64,000 bases of DNA, taken from positions 124,001-188,000 of the forward strand of contig NZ_QRDQ01000011.1 in assembly GCF_003385895.1 (NCBI RefSeq). Direction: 5' to 3'. Source of the stretch: Flavobacterium cutihirudinis (lineage in GTDB: Bacteria; Bacteroidota; Bacteroidia; Flavobacteriales; Flavobacteriaceae). The notes under the pieces were generated by a model. The model was given only the letters and a program-made list of their open reading frames with translations. It was not told the DNA's origin and searched no databases. Both the position numbers and the translations under genes were made by a program. Shown in pieces: positions 60,908 to 64,000 of this stretch (position 1 is the first letter of the stretch; each line of letters starts with the position of its first letter).

Positions 60908-61612
60908 CTATTTCAAAATAGCACTATTCAAATAATTCAACCAATTTTCTTTATAACTATTTCCAATCGGAATTTCTACATTGTTTATTTCAATTTCATT
61001 TTTTGAGTAAGCGTTTAGCTTCTTGGTATTGATGATGAAAGAACGATGAATTCGAATAAAATCTGGGTTCAGCAGTTTTTCAAAAACGGAAATATTTTGT
61101 TTAATATGATGCGATTTTTCGTTTTCAAGATGAATTGTAATATAGTCTTTCAGACTTTCGATGTACAGAATTTCATCAAAGACAATTTTAATGTTTTTAT
61201 TGCCGCTAGTAACAAAAATATGATTGTCGGTTACTGGATTAATCTCTTTTTTAGATGTCTGTAATTGCTTGAATTTTTCAATCGACACAAAAAAACGATC
61301 AAAGGTAATGGGCTTCAAAAGATAATCAATCACATTGAGTTCATATCCTTCAAGAGCATATTCTCTATATGCAGTTGTAAAGATAACTTTTGGAGGATTT
61401 TTGAGCTTTTTTAGAAAATCATTTCCTTTAAGCAAAGGCATTTCGATATCTAAAAAAATTAAATCGACGGAATTTGTCTCTAGATAAGAATAAGCTTTTA
61501 AAGCATTCTCAAAAGAATCGGCCAGTTCAAAACTTTCAAAATTGGCTAAATGTGAAGCAATTAATTCTCTCGCTAAAGGTTCGTCGTCAACAATGATGCA
61601 TTTGTGTTTCAT
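60908..61612 (-). CDS. LytTR-family response regulator
   Basis: A 234-residue regulator. The receiver has the acidic pair in CIIVDDEPLAR, the phospho-Asp in LIFLDIEMPLL and the Lys in YLLKPITFDRF. The C-terminal LytTR DNA-binding domain has ILYIESLKDYITIHLENEK and FIRIHRSFIINTKKLNAY. It is the last gene of a three-gene set after a LytS-type kinase gene and an exported hydrolase gene, 35 nt from the latter. Target genes unknown. Confidence 0.95.
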   Translation of the reverse strand: MKHKCIIVDDEPLARELIASHLANFESFELADSFENALKAYSYLETNSVDLIFLDIEMPLLKGNDFLKKLKNPPKVIFTTAYREYALEGYELNVIDYLLKPITFDRFFVSIEKFKQLQTSKKEINPVTDNHIFVTSGNKNIKIVFDEILYIESLKDYITIHLENEKSHHIKQNISVFEKLLNPDFIRIHRSFIINTKKLNAYSKNEIEINNVEIPIGNSYKENWLNYLNSAILK

Positions 61613-61647
61613 TCAAAAAAGAATAAATATTTACGAATTCTAAAAAT

Positions 61648-62820
61648 CTAATTTAGCAGTTTTGGATTATCTTTTGTAATTCTTTCCAGAACTTCTTTTC
61701 CGTTATTATTTTCAGGATTCAATTCAATCGATTTTTTGTACATTTTTACAGCTTCTTCAGTCTGATTTATTTTCAATAAAGCTTCGCCATAACTATCGTA
61801 AGCATTTGCACTTCCTGCATTTAATGTCAAATTCAATTTAAAAACTTCTGCTGCTTTTTTGTTTTCATTTTTTGCCAATAATTGATATCCCCAAGTATTT
61901 AAATCTTCTTCAGAATTATTAAAAACCAAATCGGCGGCCTTTTCTTCGTTATTGGCTGTAATGGCATATGCTAAAGCACGTTCTTGAATTTCTGCCTTTT
62001 GTTTTGAGGCATTCGCATATATTTTTGCAATTGTGGTTATTACCAAAGATGGATTCCCGATCCAAATTCCGTGACCGCAATCATTTGCTGTAATCCCGGT
62101 TACATTCGGATTATTGGCTACATATTTTTTATGACATTCTTTCCAACGTTCGATATCTTCGGGTGCTTTTAAGAAAGGAATTCCGTTTACAAAATCCACA
62201 ACAGGAATGTGTTGCGGAATCGAAATCGTACTCATTATCTTAACCGTTTCACGAATAGTAGCCGACATAAAGTAGGTTCCTCTATTGTTTTTCTTCCATT
62301 GCGGAATAAGCTTTTCCTGTTTTAATAATTCTTTTTCGATTACACCGTCTTCAAAATAATTGTGATTCACGTCAATTAAAACAATTCCTTTCACTAGTTT
62401 AGGATGTCTTGAAGCATAAAGCGCCGAAAGATAACCTCCATAAGAATGAGAAACTAAGATGATTTCTTTATTGTATCCTAACTTTTTTAGCCCAATTTCC
62501 AAATCTTCGATACTGCTTATAATACCATGTTTCGATTCGTCAGTTTGTAAAGTATCAATAGTACTTTGTCCAAAACCTGCACGGTCGTAAGTAATAAGCG
62601 GAGCATTTGTAATCTCAGAAGTTTTATCTAAAATAGAATTCCAAACCGATCCGTCATTTCCTCCGCCAGAATCAAAAAGAATAGGGGTACCTTTTCCTTT
62701 TACGATCTTAAAATGTAATTTATGATTTCCGACATCAACAAGAGTGTCTATAGTTTTAGATTGGCCGTTTGCCGCTATAAAAGTGCATAGTAAAGAGAGA
62801 TTCAATAAAAATTTCTTCAT
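61648..62820 (-). CDS. Exported alpha/beta hydrolase with C-terminal TPR repeats
   Basis: A 390-residue protein. Signal peptide ends at about FIAANGQ (residue 20). The hydrolase core has PILFDSGGGNDGS (oxyanion turn), ITYDRAGFGQS, the nucleophile elbow VSHSYGGY, and a base His in NDCGHGIW. The last ~95 residues form TPR-like helices (ERALAYAITANNEEKAADLV, NAYDSYGEALLKINQTEEAV, KMYKKSIELNPENN). Start chosen at MKKFLLNLSLL, 4 nt after the kinase stop. The longer frame to 62925 overlaps the kinase. It lies between kinase and regulator genes. Confidence 0.88.
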   Translation of the reverse strand: MKKFLLNLSLLCTFIAANGQSKTIDTLVDVGNHKLHFKIVKGKGTPILFDSGGGNDGSVWNSILDKTSEITNAPLITYDRAGFGQSTIDTLQTDESKHGIISSIEDLEIGLKKLGYNKEIILVSHSYGGYLSALYASRHPKLVKGIVLIDVNHNYFEDGVIEKELLKQEKLIPQWKKNNRGTYFMSATIRETVKIMSTISIPQHIPVVDFVNGIPFLKAPEDIERWKECHKKYVANNPNVTGITANDCGHGIWIGNPSLVITTIAKIYANASKQKAEIQERALAYAITANNEEKAADLVFNNSEEDLNTWGYQLLAKNENKKAAEVFKLNLTLNAGSANAYDSYGEALLKINQTEEAVKMYKKSIELNPENNNGKEVLERITKDNPKLLN

Positions 62821-62824
62821 AGAA

Positions 62825-63877
62825 TTAAAGCGTAAGATAAAGTTTAACGGAATATTTAGTTTGAGTTTCTTCAATTTCCAGTTGATGTTTTTTCGGATAC
62901 AATAAATCGAGTTGTTTTTTAACATTTATCAACCCAATTTTTGATTTGCCGGAAATTTTCGAAAACTCATTTTTAGGTTTTGTGTTTTCAATACTAAAAA
63001 TGATTTGTTGTTTCTTGCTTTCCAGATTCAATCGAATTGTTGCTTTTTCAGTTTCATTGATCACGCCATGTTTAAAAGCATTTTCGATAAACGTCAGTAC
63101 AATTAGAGGCGAAATTTTGTTGTTCTCCTGAATGTCTTTGGCAAATAAAATATCCAGTCTGTTTTCGCTATAGCGGAGTTTTTCCAGTGCAATATAATTT
63201 TCGATTAGAGTAATTTCCTTTTCAATCGAAACATAATCTTCATTACATCGATATAAAACAAAATCCAGAATTTCAGATAATTTAGCAATAACTTCGGGCG
63301 CTTTATTATCTTTTTTTAAGGTTAAAGTGTAAAGATTATTTAAAGTGTTAAATAGAAAATGAGGATTTAACTGATTTTTCAAAACCTTAAGTTCCATTGA
63401 TTTTTTCTCTTCTTCTAATTTTAATAAACGTTGTTGCTTGCGGTTAAAACTTATAAAACCTAAAATAATAACCGGATAAGTAATAAAAGAAAACTCCCTC
63501 AAAATCAGTTTTCCTGATGTTAGTCTTTCGGGAACTGTCATTTTATGACCAAGCCAGTCCGCAAAAAAATCAGGAAACTTTGGTTCCAGATAATAAAATT
63601 TTATGAGCATCAAAAGAGCAAAAACAATATAAATCCAGCCAATTGCTGAGGCGATGAAAAGCAAATATCTTTTTTTATTTAATGTCTCAGGAATAATCCA
63701 ATAAATCAGACCATAGCCAACAGACGCCTGCGCTATAATTTTAATAGAATAAACAAAAAGAAACGTATAAGTATCTTCGTTGTCAGACTTGTTTGAAAAA
63801 TAAAAAAGTAAAAAGAAAACCCAGTAGAAAAAATGAAGCGCGATTCTTTTTAAATCTAGTTTTTTGAAAAAATTCAT
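62825..63877 (-). CDS. LytS-type sensor histidine kinase
   Basis: A 350-residue membrane kinase. About four helices in residues 10-150 (LHFFYWVFFLLFYFS, YLLFIASAIGWIYIVFALLML, FSFITYPVIILGFISF) form the sensor part. The His_kinase domain follows, with the phospho-His in LNPHFLFNTLNNLYTL, then IVLTFIENAFKHGV (N box) and KIGLINVKKQLDLLYP (G region). It would phosphorylate the LytTR regulator encoded at the end of the same unit. No recognised extracellular sensor domain. Confidence 0.94.
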   Translation of the reverse strand: MNFFKKLDLKRIALHFFYWVFFLLFYFSNKSDNEDTYTFLFVYSIKIIAQASVGYGLIYWIIPETLNKKRYLLFIASAIGWIYIVFALLMLIKFYYLEPKFPDFFADWLGHKMTVPERLTSGKLILREFSFITYPVIILGFISFNRKQQRLLKLEEEKKSMELKVLKNQLNPHFLFNTLNNLYTLTLKKDNKAPEVIAKLSEILDFVLYRCNEDYVSIEKEITLIENYIALEKLRYSENRLDILFAKDIQENNKISPLIVLTFIENAFKHGVINETEKATIRLNLESKKQQIIFSIENTKPKNEFSKISGKSKIGLINVKKQLDLLYPKKHQLEIEETQTKYSVKLYLTL

Positions 63878-64000
63878 GGTGTATTTTAATTACGGGCAAG
63901 GTAATAAAATATAGAGGCAAGATTTAGTAATAGCTATAAATAATGGGTTTTTGGCATTAAAAACGAAGTCTTAGCATACGAATTCATTTTTTATTTGCTT

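Noticed and set aside
63878..64000. Right edge, checked for a gene entering the window
   Set aside because: No frame with a start, signal peptide or recognisable motif; it looks like the upstream region of the kinase gene.

Overview
The window is a low-GC chromosomal segment from a member of the Bacteroidota, almost certainly a Flavobacterium-type organism. Evidence: gliding genes gldB and gldC are adjacent; a division and cell-wall (dcw) cluster has the flavobacterial order with a long-tailed ftsZ; many start regions carry the Bacteroidota -7 element TAnnTTTG and lack Shine-Dalgarno sequences; many exported proteins are lipoproteins or outer-membrane barrels. No prophage, insertion sequence, CRISPR array or plasmid function was seen, so this is mainly core chromosome.

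Layout. 1-8.6 kb: the truncated N-terminus of a probable type IX secretion plug protein, a SNF2 helicase, a methyltransferase, a GxxExxY protein bordered by dispersed repeats, map, a DUF445 membrane protein and gpmI. 8.6-15.3 kb: a DUF5916 barrel, two convergent L,D-transpeptidase genes whose 3' ends overlap, a GNAT acetyltransferase, two identical tRNA-Gly genes and pepE. 15.5-22.3 kb: an overlapping run of four related exported CarboxypepD_reg-like proteins, a DUF6702 protein and an M1 metallopeptidase, then tatA and a PAP2 phosphatase. 22.4-27.9 kb (minus strand): a PhyH-like dioxygenase, an O-methyltransferase, a Lys/Ala-repeat lipoprotein, and a YceI / barrel / YceI-like operon. 28.2-38 kb: rlmN, a lipoprotein, a polyprenyl diphosphate synthase, an ECF sigma factor with putative anti-sigma factor, a barrel protein, dnaG, an orphan LuxR-type regulator and nadE. 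38-42.4 kb: gldB-gldC, two unknown envelope proteins, engB and a hydrolase.

42.8-59.5 kb is the dcw cluster: mraZ-rsmH-ftsL-ftsI-murE-mraY-murD-ftsW-murG-murC-ftsQ-ftsA-ftsZ, then a YqeY-like gene. murF, murB and ddl are absent from it. Upstream of mraZ lie five GTGGT boxes in helical phase, a likely MraZ autoregulatory operator. The last 4.5 kb holds tRNA-Arg, an exported WD40 propeller, and a LytS/LytTR two-component pair with an exported hydrolase-TPR gene between kinase and regulator.

The strongest candidates for undescribed biology are the tandem CarboxypepD_reg-like array with its shared LGIVPxGQKTYTxAERKL motif and M1 partner, the YceI/barrel operon, the kinase-hydrolase-regulator operon, the mraZ operator, and a DnaG that has lost its zinc ligands. 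All function calls come from reading motifs by eye; no database search was run.
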